A DNA stretch of 64,000 bases from Coprinopsis marcescibilis (taxonomy: Eukaryota > Basidiomycota > Agaricomycetes > Agaricales > Psathyrellaceae): NCBI GenBank assembly GCA_004369085.1, contig ML210217.1:62001-126000 (forward strand). Direction: 5' to 3'. Of this stretch, positions 22,088 through 34,810 are shown in pieces. A program made the translations under genes and the position numbers. Under the pieces are notes generated by a model that saw only the letters and a list, made by a program, of their open reading frames with translations, was not told the DNA's origin and made no database searches. Position 1 is the first letter of the stretch. The number at the start of each line of letters is the position of its first letter.

Positions 22088-22915
22088 TGGAACTGGTTTG
22101 TTGGAATGCTGATAGATGTGGAGGTGTTATAAGGAGAAATGGGACTCGGAGGATGCAAGTAGCGGTTGGACTGGTTCGAAGGAGACCTAGAAACAGTAAT
22201 ACCATTGCATCACTGGCCTTTCTCCCACTCTTGCCAGCGTCACAATAAAAGCACCGCTGCAGGTTTGCTCAAGCAAGTCCCGACGAACTTGAAATCTCCT
22301 GTACACAGATACATTAGAGCTTGTGGAGGTTAGGGCAGCCTAGAGCTCCGAAGGTGAATTCGGTCTGAGTAATTGTCACGGTAAACTTACCAAATCTGTA
22401 ATTACGGGCCAGTAAGTCGTTAGGCGCAGATTGGTCATTGGATTACGTTGTAGACATTTGGAAGATGTCTTTTTAATCCGGCATGAATAAAGTCAGGAGA
22501 GAAGAGGCGAGGAATTACAAGGCGGTTAAAAAGTACTTTTTTACAGCCATTCGAATCGAGGAAGGGTTCAACGTTGAACTTTGGACTTTGGACTTCGACA
22601 CCGCCACTCTGACAAGTCACATTCTAAACCGCCATCAGTGAGGCGCATCATGAGGGCGGCTTTGATCCCGGAGGATCGATCGCGTCGGTATGCCGCCGCC
22701 CCTGCCGGCCCGACGCGACGCCTCGAAGTACCGTGATTAACAATTTTAAACCAGTAATTTGAGATTGAGACGAGCTGGATATACCATATGGCTATGTAAT
22801 GTGGCTAGATACCAACACGGACAATTATCACCTGCACTTAACAATGGGTTCGTACAAATTCGAGTCTGAACAAGACTACAAGCGGATAGACCCGGAGGTA
22901 ATCAGGGATCCAACG
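22088..22915. other. Spacer between F-box genes
   Basis: Contains a GC-rich patch near 22670-22730 and the promoter of F-box gene 1. No gene or repeat with a clear second copy seen. Confidence 0.4.
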
Positions 22916-24321
22916 TTATGGATACAGAAATCCCAACCCTCCCCATGGCGAGTTGAACCATCGCTCCCATGCTTGGGGCCAATATGGGTACCACTCCTCT
23001 GCCTTCATCTCAAGGATTCCAGCCTCTTGTATCCCCGGGAGAAGCGAAGCAATATCTTTCCGTGCCTTCGCAAGCCCGTTCAGCGATTCCGCTCCGGCTG
23101 AGATGCCCATAGTTTGGATTTCGATGGTGACGCACTTCAGTCTCGCGAACCGAAGCTTATCCGTGAGGAGCAAGTCGAGTTGGCCCCAATGATCTGCGTT
23201 GGGTGGTTCGTACAAGTGTGGCCGGTTGCCAATCTCGCCATGGCGAACGATGAGGCGTATGGTTTCGACGACGTGTGGTGCTGAGAGATTGCGCAAACGG
23301 GTGACGAATGGAAGAATGGAATCTCGCGTCTTCGTGTTGCACACCACCAAATTTGAGAGGGTGATGTTTCGGAGAGTTGAGAAGCGAGAGAAGTCGACGA
23401 GATCTTGGGCGCGCATTTTGGCAAGAACAGAACCGAACAAATTGCCATCTGGTCCAACGGGGGCATGACCTGTAACTGCAGCGTTAGCCACACAAGACAG
23501 CAGCTAAGCAAGCATTACTCACGTAGGCTCCACATAGCATACCAAAGCGTTTCCAAGGTGGCTGGACACGCTGAGAAGAGGCGAGTAATTGACTCGAAAT
23601 GAGCTGTCCCTCCCGCACTCTTTGCGGACACAAAGAGCTCCTTCAGATTTTGAAGGTCGATCCATTCAGGCTGCAGAAGATACTCAATCGTCCCCGCGAC
23701 ATCGCCTTGAGGAACAGACAGAAACTGGAGCCCCAGTGGCCCATCCAACGGCCTCAAGTCCGTCCAATCGTCCTCCGTATCCTCTATGCAATCCAGCTCC
23801 AAATGCGTCAGCGACGGCTTGCACCAAGTAACAACGGAGATGGGTGTCTGGTGAAGATATAGGGAGTGGAACGACCGCGAAGCAAATATCGTCGCGATTG
23901 CTTGCTTCGTGGCTGGTGGAATGGTGGAGAAAGGGTTTAGGCACGCCAATCCCAGATGTCGAATGTTATGGTGTTGGACAATGACGTTGAGAGCCCTTGG
24001 AAGATCCTCGTCCTGGTGAATCCAGCCCACTCCATCGCTGTCTCCCATCTCCAACCCCTGCACATATCTCGCAAGCTTGGGCGAATGTTCGAAGAGCGCC
24101 AATAGCTTGCGTCCAGGGAGAACCACCGACTGTGGCGTCTCGCTCGGGCGGTCAAGTTGAATGTAGGAGAAGAGCCTTTGTTGGCAAGGATGTCGGAATG
24201 CAGAGCAGACGAGAGAGACTGTCTTGAGGTCCTTCTCATTGTCAAGGCGATCTCGCGGCAGGTGGTCGACGATGACCTCGAAAAGTTCCAGGGGGAGTTG
24301 GTGCATTGGCATATCCTTCAT
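22916..24321 (-). CDS. F-box / LRR-like protein 2
   Basis: Two exons: 24321-23523 and 23469-22916, intron 23470-23522 (53 nt, GTGAGT..ACAG, phase 1), 450 aa. F-box: QLPLELFEVIVDHLPRDRL then VSLVCSAFRHPCQQRLF. Solenoid landmarks: IHQDEDLPRALNVIVQHHNIRHL, SFHSLYLHQTPISVVTWCKPSLTHLEL, and in exon 2 KLRFARLKCVTIEI. Start MKDMPMHQLPLEL; a second Met five codons in (MHQLPLEL) is an equally good start. Same family, strand and intron phase as its neighbours, consistent with tandem duplication. Likely an SCF adaptor with unknown substrate. Confidence 0.8.
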
Positions 24322-24798
24322 GATTTTGCGCGGGCAGCGAGCTGCTAGACGGTATGCTGGTATACGGGTTCTGTTGCGCAGGACTGGGAATGAGGCAAAA
24401 GCGACATTGGACTATAAGTGGTGGCGGTCATTGATAAGCTAAGACGAGGATAGCGGCATATTCGTGTGAAATTGAGACCAGCTCGGAAAAACAATTGCTA
24501 CCGTATGAGGACTTGGCGTTCTTGGCTTCTTGCACTGGAGAGCGCGACATGCAGTGTCGTGAAGCGCCCGCGACTATGGAGCGAAAGTCATGTTTGCAGT
24601 AATTAGAGACTCTTATGCAACGAATCTAGGTGAGAGGATTCGGGGTTTCAGAAAGGTTTAGAGACACGGTAGGACAGTTCATCTTGCAGTAACCTGAGGA
24701 TCAGTGGTTTCAGGAAGGTTCAGACCATGCTAGGACACATTCTGACGCCAGTACAGGATCTAATCACTTTGGTAGCTTATGCTATAACTAGTAAACTG
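24322..24798. other. Spacer between F-box genes 2 and 3
   Basis: Holds a short imperfect tandem repeat (listed separately) and otherwise nothing recognised. Confidence 0.4.
24643..24768. repeat. Imperfect two-copy tandem repeat, about 63 bp
   Basis: GGTTTCAGAAAGGTTTAGA is followed about 63 bp later by GGTTTCAGGAAGGTTCAGA, and both are followed by a TAGGACA motif and a GGATC.. end. It lies just beyond the 3' end of F-box gene 3. Confidence 0.5.
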
Positions 24799-26144
24799 CT
24801 ACATCAGCGGGAAATTGTTCATTACATTGTACCACCCAAGGTTCCGTATATAACTGGGCCAGTAATGGGTTTCCGTTATGTTTAGAATTCCCTCTGTTTG
24901 AAGATGGGTAAGATATGGCTCGATTTGGTCCCGAACATCTGTGGGATCCCTCTTGGACATCTCCCAGGCAAACTCGACTGTGACTTTTGTCAGGTTTGGA
25001 AATCGTTTCCGGTCGGAGAGGATGCTATCAATAGTCCTCCAATAGTCTGGATTTGGTGGGTGAATTATGTCGTATGTGCCGGCTTGTTGGCAAAGGAACA
25101 AACCAACAGATGTGAGTTGTGGGTGGTAGGATGAAAATGTCATGAGCCGATGGATGACCCAGAGAATGGGGTCAGAGGGACTGATACAGGAGTTTTTGAA
25201 GTTCAAGTTGAGTGCTTTCAGTCGGGTGAACCGGGATAAATCAGGGAGTCCATGCGCCTTCAGGTGTTCCGGCTCTTCTATGGCTATAGATTACACAAGT
25301 TCTGTCAGCTATACAGTCAGGAGCCTAAATATTCTCACTCACGATAATATGGCTTCAGATTCGGACGCTGGAAGGATAAGGTCTCCACATTCACACACTC
25401 GTTCAGTAGTCGTTGAAACTCTCCAGTCAAATCTGGATCTGCAGCTGCAGCATCGAGAACCAGCTCCCGAAGTTCTCCCACAAGCTGCTCTGCCCGGCTA
25501 CCGTTAACAAGATGTGAGAAAACCTCCCATGGATTGGCCATGAACATGTCGGCTATGTGTAGGTAGCTAATCCTCTTGGGCGGTCCAACGGGGGTTACTT
25601 GGAACGATGGATCCTTGCTGTAAATTGGGGCAATAACCTCCACCTCCTTGAGCGATGGGCCAGCCCAGTCGATAAAGTTGATTGCCGTGTTAAACAAATA
25701 AAGCTGGGTTAGGGAGTTACACCGACAGATGGCCAGGAGGGATGCCTTCGCGCTGTCGCCAATGCATGAGCGGCTGCGCGTCCTGATACCAAAGTACTGG
25801 ACCAAGTCCTTTTGAGCGATAAGGTGGAGCGCCTTATGGAGGTCTTCGTCCTCCTCAAGGCACTGGCACACATCGCAGCATGTGTAGTCGCTTATATGGA
25901 CGCCTCTAACGTAGCTTGCAGCGGCCGGGGAGAGCTGGAACAGCCGCCATAGGCATTTGCCTGGGTGTAACGGACGGTTGGGGTGGGTTCGACTGCATCT
26001 GCCTCCAGACACGCGGATTGTTGATAGCAACCTCTTTTGGCAGGGTTCACGAAATGCAGAGCAAGCAAGAGACGCCGCGGAAACGCTATCCTTTGGAATG
26101 TGGGCTATCACATTCTCGATGAGCTCTTGCGGGAGGGTATCCAT
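24799..26144 (-). CDS. F-box / LRR-like protein 3
   Basis: Two exons: 26144-25343 and 25283-24799, intron 25284-25342 (59 nt, phase 1), 428 aa. I start at MDTLPQELIENVIAHIP, which is the F-box itself; the open frame continues 40 codons upstream, but that part looks non-coding. Landmarks: AASLACSAFREPCQKRLL, LEEDEDLHKALHLIAQKDLVQYFG, SLTQLYLFNTAINFIDWAGPSLKEVEV, and exon 2 RFPNLTKVTVEF. A Cys cluster (CCDVCQC) appears at the place where paralog 1 has ECCGG. It is the third same-strand copy and a likely SCF adaptor, substrate unknown. Confidence 0.8.
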
Positions 26145-26927
26145 TGGTGCTGTTAGCTTATACAACAATATGATTTCTTTCTTTAATACTTGTAGATACG
26201 CCTTACCAATAACCCCGGGCTGATGACTGTGTGTACTCAGTCCAAGTCCACTGAGCGTTTCCATCAGGGATTATTCGTTTCAAAAGAATCTTGAGGGCAT
26301 GCGGAAGGAGATTGTTGCGTATGGTGTGTGCGTGTACATGTGTATAGTGTATGAGAGATAGCAGTGTATGGTATGGCTCCGTAAGTGTTAACTTGGACAC
26401 GACTGCTGATATCTACACACTCACTTCCACACACAAAGCGATGTGTATGTCACACACAAGAGTTACAGGGACACCTTCTCAAAGCTCGGGCTCATCAAGT
26501 CAACTTCACGCATTTCAGAACCAGGAGAGGTAGATAAAAGGTTCAGTCTTCAAAGATGGATTGTAGTGCAAAATTAATGTATGGGCAGCGTTAGCCAGCG
26601 TATACAGAAAGACCTACCCCGTAGATCTTTACAACAGTACAGATGAGACCGCAAGGTACTAACGGCTATAAACGTCTAGATTGCAATATCTGCGTAGGTC
26701 GTTCTGATCTCTGAGTAACATTCATGTCCACATACACAATGCAAGCTCCGCACGGTTTCTATGTAACAAGGATACTCAGCAGTCGGCAGAGATGGGGCAC
26801 TGTATAAAACCAGGCAAGACTGAGGAGCATCGAGCTCGGGCCTGGTGCTTTACCTTCTCCTCCTCATTCGAATACTGTTGCGGCTGGTCCATTGTCATCC
26901 TCTTTATCCTATTCAAACCATACATCT
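26145..26927. other. Divergent intergenic region
   Basis: Upstream of F-box gene 3 (-) and the secreted protein gene (+). Contains a TG/CA-rich stretch near 26320-26460 (GTGTGCGTGTACATGTGT, ACACACAAAG). No gene seen. Confidence 0.4.
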
Positions 26928-27929
26928 ATGAAATTTCCCTGTGTCGTTCTACTCCTCTCAATTCTCCTGCCAGTATGGAGCGCCCCAATCCCTGATCATG
27001 TAGTCTTTGATCAGATAGAGGCCAGAGTTCCGGGTATGATCTGCTGCAGAATGAAAGTGACACGTTCTAACTTGACTCTAAACTATATCAGACAAAAGTG
27101 TGCTAAGCCTAGTACTTCGGCACTCTATCATCTTGAACAAGAAAGGCCAGCCAATAGATGGAACCAACCATTGGGCTATTTTGCTCACAACTCCCGATAA
27201 TGTCCAGAGCGAGCATGGATTGGCTATATCTGATGCGAATGCATTGGACTCGGATCGAGGGTACGTGATTGTGTTGTTTGAATAGTTATCGGGGCACGGT
27301 AGCTCAGTCAGCATATTTCTTCCAGAAAGATGTTTTACCGAGAGACCGTAACCAACTATGCGATAATCAGAGACTATACCGTGTCTCCAATAATCGCAGG
27401 AGAGAGTGGAACAACCGATGCAGCTGGACTCAAGAGTTATATTGTAAACATCATGAAACAAAAGGCACTGGGTGTCAACGGCAGTCCTGGTATCGAAATA
27501 ATTGGCAAAGAAACATGGTTGAACTGTTACGATTGGGCCATCAATGTGTTGGAAACGTTGGCAGACAAGGGCGTTGTCGGATTCGAGAACTGGAAGAGAA
27601 GATTCAAGGCTTTGTCAACAGGCGGATCCGATCCCAGTAACGAACTTCCAACAAAAGCAGAAGTTCACAACCTCACCAAGGAGAACTCACTTCGAGTTGC
27701 GAAGAAAGCTGTAGAGAAGAAAAGCAAGAAGAGGGGGATTCTCTCACCTCAAGCTCAAGCTGGACCGAGACGACCTATTGGGAAGGGTACAGTCGCCAAG
27801 AACGCAGTACTGGGCAAAGTCCCAGCTAGGCCAACCAAGCCCAAGCCCTTTCGAAAGCAGGCTGCCAAAGCTCCAGGACCGCCAAAGCCAGTCGGCGGAC
27901 CACGGGCAACGCCCACGCGCCGAAAGTAG
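26928..27929 (+). CDS. Secreted protein with His and Asn-Cys motifs (LRAT/NlpC-like layout), basic tail
   Basis: Three exons: 26928-27033, 27092-27260 and 27326-27929 (introns 58 and 65 nt), 292 aa. Signal peptide MKFPCVVLLLSILLPVWSAP. The central domain has a strand pair with NHWAILL (about residue 60) and, after about 90 residues, WLNCYDWAINVLETLADKG. A His in a strand followed by an Asn-Cys at a helix start is the arrangement of the LRAT/H-rev107 branch of the NlpC/P60 papain-like fold, with His and Cys as the catalytic pair; this is a pattern match by eye, not a confirmed homology. The last 70 residues are very rich in Lys, Pro, Ala and Arg (GPRRPIGKGTVAK.. to TPTRRK), like a nucleic-acid- or wall-binding tail. 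No neighbour suggests a pathway. Confidence 0.6.
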
Positions 27930-28780
27930 CTGTACTTGCATTCTTGTATGCGTAGTTCCCTTGATTGTTTCGCTACAAATTCACTCGCTGAGCATTGGCA
28001 TGCATTCAACCACTTTTGACTCAACCGGGAGTGTCGATGGCAAGACTGTGCTAAAAGCACCGTAAGGGAGGTTAAATTCGAAAAATGTGGCGACGTGGTG
28101 TGTAATGTCAGAGAGGTGTCGCCGTTTGGTCATTGTTTGTGTGACCATGTAATCAAGCCAAATAGGGCGGTCCCAGCGAGTTGTAAAAGGCTGTCTGTGA
28201 TAGCATGGACCAGAAATAAAACAGCGAGCGCGATATGCAAGTTTGGGCGCCTATTGATCCAATGTGGGCGACCAGTACCATGACAAACCTGACACAACAG
28301 CGATCTATCTCTCAGCCGAATCGGGCGAAGAATTACATTGAGATAGACATTTATTAACTTCTGAAAGAAATATTACATGCTCAGGCAGGCAAGTATCGTA
28401 TGTAGACGTACTGACGAGGAAAACTATGAACGAATACTTTACAGCTTAGAAAGTCGACACAGCGAAAAGTATAAATAAGAGCAGAGAGCGAATTTGTCCC
28501 TAGGTTGCTGCTAAAATAAGTTAGAAGGAAAGACGGGAAATAAACGACGAGTGGGAACGAGAGTTTTGAAAGACGAGCTGAAAGCTGAGTCGACGCGCAG
28601 AGGTCGGGATCGAGAGGTATACAAATACACACTAAAAAGAGAAAGAGACACGCGACATAACTTGTCAGCGAAGATAATCGGGAGTTAACGAAACTGAAAT
28701 CAAAGTTGTCACCGAAAACGACGACCGAAACGCAAATCACAAATTCTGGGGGACCATCCAGAGTCTTCCCCACATCACCA
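27930..28780. other. Convergent 3' region
   Basis: 3' flanks of the secreted protein gene (+) and amidase gene (-). No coding signal. Confidence 0.5.
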
Positions 28781-31062
28781 TCACTTCTCGCCATCAACAT
28801 GACGCACCTCCCTGAGATAGTCCGCAACAGCCCTCTCAGCGACTCTCATGCCCTGCAGCACCTTCTCCTCCTCCAGCCGCCTCCCCACCACCTGCACGCC
28901 CACCGGCAGCCCATGCATGTCCTCCAAACGCCGGTCGTACAGGTGGTACACACCTTTGGCCACACTGTTCATGGAGGAGTAGGGATACGATGGAGGCGAT
29001 ATAGACAGGGCGTTTAACGTTGACGAAGAAGACGATGCCGGAGAGGACTCAAACTTGGCCGACGTCGACGTCGACGAGCTTTCATCAAAGAACCCAGGCG
29101 GAAGGGCATCGACAGCTCTGTCCACATTCGTAACTGGCATAACACCAGCAGAATAATCGATCTAAGGCGAGACGCACTCCATCTGTCAGCCGTTTCGCAA
29201 ACATGCAGAAAGATTACTACTTACCAAATTAAACAAAAAGGTATATCCAACGCTCATGAGTGTAACCTCCTCCTGATCTCCAATCTCAAACGCGGGAGTC
29301 GGGAACGGCACCGTGAGCACGAAATCCAAGCCCTCGTCTGCCCAACGCTCATACCACACCCGCTTGTACTCCTCCCTTTTCGCCGTCTCCTCTCGTTCTT
29401 CAAGCACTGTTAATGGATGCATGGTTCGATAGATATTTGCTGTAAAGGGGTCGATGGATTCGAGGAAGTAGGCGAGTATGTTCTTGACGAAACGCGGGAG
29501 GCCGAAAAGCGAGAGAATGCCCTTAGCTGCTGGACTGATGGCTTCTTCACCGCTTGGATGAAGTTGCGAGGCGATTTGCTTGCCTACCAAGCGAAGGTGT
29601 CAATACATGTCTCAGGAATGAATACGGGTTCTTACCCCCATCAGAGAATAGCAGCTTATACCCAATTTGAAGCCCTTCCGCCAGATTTGGCGGCGAGCTA
29701 AAGCGACAAAAGAGCCCCTCTGAGTACGAAATAGGCTCGACGCGATGTTCCACTTACAAGTCAACGACTTCATGACCTTGGCTTCGTAGCGCATTCGCGA
29801 CTGTCGCCAATGCACGTCTACATGCAGGCGTGGATGGAATGGTGGCTATAAACACGCGTCGCGTTTCGACTTTAAAAACTTGGACTCTTCTCGTCACGGA
29901 TATAGGCTCACCATCATCCCACATAATCCCCCACTTCAACTTTCTCCCTTCTTGTTGAAGGTCCACGGGGCGCCACGGAATCGGCAGGCACTACCACGTA
30001 CATAAGTCAGCAGTGTCGTCAAATAGGAAGAACTAAAAATGCACACCGTACCGTATGGTCATACATCCAAGGCCGAGCACCAACGACCCTCTTCCAAAAC
30101 GCCTCCAAATCATCCAAGGTACCAGCCATCGGCGAGCTCACGATTGGCACGCCCTCAAGCCCTCTCATGCTCGTCCTATTCCCCCAGTTCGGGAACCTCC
30201 CCGCACTCCCTTTCAAACTCCAAACCCCGCAAAAATGCGCAGGGATCCTCACGCTGCCCCCAATATCGCTTCCAATGTCGATTTTGCTTCCACCCGAAGC
30301 GAGAAGTGCGGCACCCCCGCCAGACGACCCTGCGGGCGTAAACGCGGTATTATGCGGGTTTCGCGTCACGCCAAAGACATGCGATTGGGTTTCGAGACCG
30401 ATCAGTCCGGCGGGGGCGGTGGTTTTGGCAAGCACGAGGGCGCCGGCATCTTGGAGGAGGCGAACGATGGCGGAAGAGGATGACGCGGGTCGACCAATGT
30501 TCCGACTATAGCCTATTGTGCTATCGTGGCCCTCGATGTCGACGGTATCTATCAGTGGCGTTGTCAGAATATACGGCAGAAAGAACGGAACCGACACACA
30601 CCTTTGATGCTAACAGGGACGCCAAGCAAAGAGCGTTCATTGCTGCCAGTCTCAACTGTGTCTCCACCGGGTCCCCAGCTCGAAACCGCCGGTGTTCTCA
30701 GCGACTCCTCGAACATCACATCACTCAAACAGTTGGTCGCCTCCTGAGCCTGCAAACATTTCTTCCCGTACACCTTCATCACATCCGAGGGCGCGATTGT
30801 CCCAGTACGACACTGGGAAACAATGTCTGACAGTGATAGCGCATGGAGTTTCGACTCTTCTTGTTGGGTAAGCTGGAGCGAGTGAGGTGAGGAGGCATAC
30901 AGAGCCTCGGCGGCAGAGGCAATGCGTGATTGGCGCTCCTTCTGCTTCCACGCGCTATAAGAACGGCGGGAAAAATAAATGGTCAGAACGCAGTCACACC
31001 TCCGCAAGTGGGACGACTCACCACGCGCGCTGATGAGCAGAGGGTGAAAACGAGAAGATCAT
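28781..31062 (-). CDS. Amidase (amidase-signature family, acetamidase/FAAH-like)
   Basis: Seven or more exons. The start at 31062 (MIFSFSPSAHQRA) is joined to AWKQKERQSRIASAAEALYAS. The catalytic Ser-Ser-Lys triad region is visible: Lys in VSIK/DTVDIEGHDST (spliced about 30540-30615), GSSGGGAALLASGG, then GSDIGGSVRIPAHFCGVWSLKGS, where the Ser of GGSVR is the predicted nucleophile. Later exons give GIMWDDG/VETRRVFIATIP, EGLQIGYKLLFSDGG/KQIASQLHPSGEE, DFVLTVPFPTPAFE and, after IDYSAGVMPVTNVD, the usual C-terminal LEDMHGLPVGVQVVGRRLEEEKVL. Fungal members hydrolyse small or fatty amides in the cytosol to release ammonia. A Ser/Thr-rich insert (ESSSTSTSAKFESSPASSSSS) near the C-terminus is unusual for the family core. 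The intron after HGHEVVDF was placed by splice signals. Confidence 0.85.
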
Positions 31063-31225
31063 GTCCAGGTTCCGTTTAACTGCAGGTTACCAGTTAGTTA
31101 ATAGCAAAGCAATTGAGCGTAAGTGGTAGTAAGAGTAAGCAGTAATAGCAGTTGATACCGCAACTCTTCGTACCCCACCTGAAGCCTCGTGCCCTACCTT
31201 ATCCTATACTTATACCCAACCTACC

Positions 31226-31650
31226 AATGCCAGCTAAATCATCCCCGAGGACATCACGGCGATCCAGCCAAGATCTCATAGGTACGACAACTGCGGAAGC
31301 TCCAGCTCCCACTAGGCTCTCCCTTGTTCCTTGCGTAAGCAGCACCTCCCCTCTGAGCTAGAACATCCAAAAACCTTATTTCCACGCCAAAATTATCCCT
31401 CCTTGCCCTCTTTCTTCCCTTGTTCGGATTTTGCCGTCACCCAGGCCTCCCAATTCAGGTCCTTCGATTTCCATCCCCAACTACGTATTCCCTGCCACCC
31501 ATTTATGAAAATGCCATGCCACCCACAACCACGCTGATCGTCAACTTGGAAACCTATCAACCCAGACCGCGGATCGATCTCCTTCTTCCAACCGAGCAGG
31601 GCAAGAATACCGTGTTGCGCCCTCCATGGCGTACGAATAACTATGTCTGA
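31226..31650 (+). CDS. Possible small two-exon protein
   Basis: ATG at 31226 gives MPAKSSPRTSRRSSQDLI, then a candidate intron (GTACGA..CACCCAG, about 31281-31441) joins in frame to GLPIQVLRFPSPTTYSLPP and continues through PRPRIDLLLPTEQGKNTVL to a stop at 31648-31650. The joined text is Pro- and Arg-rich and has no domain I know. It lies divergent to the amidase. The intron is longer than others here, so this is a tentative call. Confidence 0.3.
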
Positions 31651-33450
31651 ACGTTGTCAAGCGAGACCAGAACCCGTATTCATGAGAGATAGAAGAAACA
31701 GGTACATCACCCAGGCTTCCTGTGATCTGCGGCGCCAGAGCGAAGCTCGCTCACCGAGCCCCGCCGATCACGACAACTTTCGTGCATGTCATCTCCATAA
31801 TCTGCTTCCCCCAAGGGACAGAATGAAGCGCCAAACAGAGCGCATGGTGTTGCTATTCAACGTTGTTCGGGGCTGCTGTGTCACAACGGCAAAGAAAGGA
31901 TTGAGCCATTCGCACACATATGGTCACTCGGACTCGGACGAGAGTAAGTAACAGTGGCTGGTGGCGCAGAGCATAGTCTACACTTAACAGTACATGCTAG
32001 TCAGCGATGGAGTTATCCAGACTTCTCGGGAAAAGCAGTTTAACGTCTCCGTTGACTGACGCAAACCTTTGACCTGTGAAATGTGGCGGCACGCCGCCCT
32101 GAATAAACCAAGTCAACCGATGCTATCCAGACCACTATGGTAAAAATTACTCACTAATTGCCACCCGCTGACTGGTACCCTCGCTAACTTGACCTGATCA
32201 TCAGCTTGGCTTCGGGCTTCAAGGGAGTCAGCAAGTCTAAGGAGTGTGAATTAATCATAACATTAATCAACGGAGCTATTCTCCACGCTTCTGCTAGACT
32301 GAATCCATCGCGCTAATGCAGCATTCCGGATTATCATTGTGCATCGGTACTTCGGAATGAGAGGCACCCGGAGACGCTCTGTCAATGCCGCTGCGCACGT
32401 GTGCCAGTTGATGCTCCTCGATCATCCGATGAGAGTGAAGGCACCCAGCGGCGATGGGACTAAAAGATGATCCCAAATCCAGAGGACAGATCCTCTTACA
32501 CAAACTCCAGAAATGCAACTACCGGCAGCTACGGTCCAGTGTCCGGCAAGCTTGTCTATTGCGATGATCCACAACCGGTTTAGATTTCGAAAATGCGACT
32601 TGAACGGAGTTCAAGTACTTACCAGCAACACGGCCATCGTGTAGAAGTACCCCAATCTAAACAACAGAGGATGATATCCGACCGGTGTTGGTCAAAAGCC
32701 ATTCGTCGAATCAAATGGATCATCGCACTTACCTGGAATGGGTTGCCCAGGGGAGGCAAGAGCGAACAGATCACGATCAAACTGAGTATCCAAAGGAGGA
32801 GGAGCCGAAATAGACGCAGAGATAGATCGGCCCTTGACTGGATGCAGGTGAGTATTGAAGGTGTTGCTTAACTTTGAAGCTCTGAAGCTTCTCACTTGGC
32901 GAATCACATCGTGTTTTTGTGCAATGATAGCCAAGCTAACACGGCTTCATTTGCGAGTTATTTTGAGTATCTGCCGAGCCACTTTCAAAGTGTGCCTTAT
33001 ACCGAGACGAAGATGAGTTCGGCGGGAACACTCACGAATAAATCTACCCCCCTTGGATACAATGTCCATACGGATCGCGTTGCGTGTATGTATGCAGCGA
33101 TGTGTACCATATGTCTCCTGAAAACGAAGGCGTCATGGAATCTTGACCGAATTCTACAAAAACATGGAGCCTTCACCCCATATATTGTAGATCCGACCCC
33201 TCGAAGTTAGAAGCGTAAATCTGGCCTAATGCTTTCAAGTGCCGCACGGAGAGCCGATTCTGAGTGAATGAAGAAGCATGTTTGCATCGCCTCACCACAT
33301 GTAGAGCCGATTCTGGCACGGGGTTTATTAGACGCCGGTACTTCGCAAACATTTTAAATCCACCGCATTTGCAACTACTCAACCAATAGTCCCCTTTTCT
33401 TTATCTGCCCCTGCTCCTGCCAAACCTACCACAGGGCTCAGAGTTTCCCC
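31651..33450. other. Intergenic, no supported gene
   Basis: Several short frames, none with a domain or convincing splice chain. The last 100 bp are the promoter of the next F-box-family gene. Confidence 0.45.
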
Positions 33451-34810
33451 ATGGACCGCCTCTCACTCTCCGCCATAAAGAACATTGTCGACTTCTCCCC
33501 ATTGGACATCGCACCTTCCACGTCTCTCGTGAGTAAGGTCTGTCTCGAGCCATCCCAAAGAAGCCTCTTCTCCGCCATACATCTCGTAAGGAAAGACCCT
33601 AATCACCCAGTCCCAGGTCAACGACTTTTGGAGTCATTCAGAGCCAAGTCCGCAGACGTTCCCGGGATTCTCGAGCAATACGTGGAGGCAGTTGCAATAA
33701 CCGACGACGATGGCTGGCTCTTGCAGGATAATGATCTGCATACCGCCCTGGATCGCATTGTGGATAAGGGGCGTGTCAAGTACCTCGCCATGACAGGAGC
33801 TCGTGATTGGGTGCAGGTACCTGTGGGGACCAAGGCTTCCATCGCGGCAATCTGTGGTCTGGAATCCCTAAAAACCCTCTACCTATGCAACTCTCCACTC
33901 CGTATCATCGAGTGGTGTGGACCAAACTTGTTGAATTTAGAGTTGCGGGGGAGAGTGGCCTTGGGTGTCGATGATACCGCGTTTACCGCCCGAGAACGGC
34001 CACAGAATGAGCGGTTGGCACCGCACACGCTGCGCATCGACAGGACCATGCAGAATGAGAATGCGATCAAACATATCGTCACTCTGTGCGCAAATGGGAA
34101 CATGGACCTCAGTGCCTTGCAGGACATCGATATCGATGCCTCGGGGTCGAGTCCGGAATGGTGCGTCGCAATTCACGCGCTCCTTGAGCTGTGCCCAAAT
34201 TTGAAGACGATTGCGTTTAGTCCCCTCTACCAGAGTATGTGGATAAGTCTAATGATTCCCCTGCTAAACTTATACTAACCTTTGTTCCCTCTAACCCTCA
34301 GACCGGGTCGACACTGAACATGAAGGACTCATCCAGCTCACCAGCTTTCCTAAGTTGCAGAACCTGATCGTGTCATACAGCCGTCGCTTTACTAGACCAG
34401 AATCAACCGACGCCATCGCTTGGATCAATAACCGTATCAACACAGCCAGATCTGTCGCGGCTCCACTCAAAACAGTCCATCTCTTCATCCAACACAAGCT
34501 ACAATATCGCGGCGCGAACTTCCAGGCTCCACAGCAGGAGTGGAGGGTATTCAACGATCTACTTTCGGACCAGCTGAGGTTCCCTTCGTTGAAAAGCGTC
34601 AGGATCGATATCAAGACGCCTGGTCCCGGCTCTCTCAATTATGACGCAGAACTCCAGGATGCACAGCGCCTCCGGGACGCAATTCTGCCGTTCCTTTCAG
34701 GCCTTCAGAATCGTGGCCAGGGATTCTTTGAAGTGAACATTGACGACAAGACGCAGCAGAGTTGTCCGCCGTCGCACTGGGAAGCAGAGCTCGCCTTGCG
34801 AACCCACTAA
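33451..34810 (+). CDS. F-box-family / LRR-like protein 4 (divergent N-terminus)
   Basis: Two exons: 33451-34234 and 34302-34810, intron 34235-34301 (67 nt, phase 1), 430 aa. It shares the landmarks of the three minus-strand paralogs: LLQDNDLHTALDRIVDKGRVKYLA, SLKTLYLCNSPLRIIEWCGPNLLNLEL and, in exon 2, RFPSLKSVRIDI, plus the same intron phase. The N-terminus (RLSLSAIKNIVDFSPLDIAPSTSLVSKVC) occupies the F-box position but has lost the leading Leu-Pro, so Skp1 binding is uncertain. Likely SCF adaptor or derivative, substrate unknown. Confidence 0.75.
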
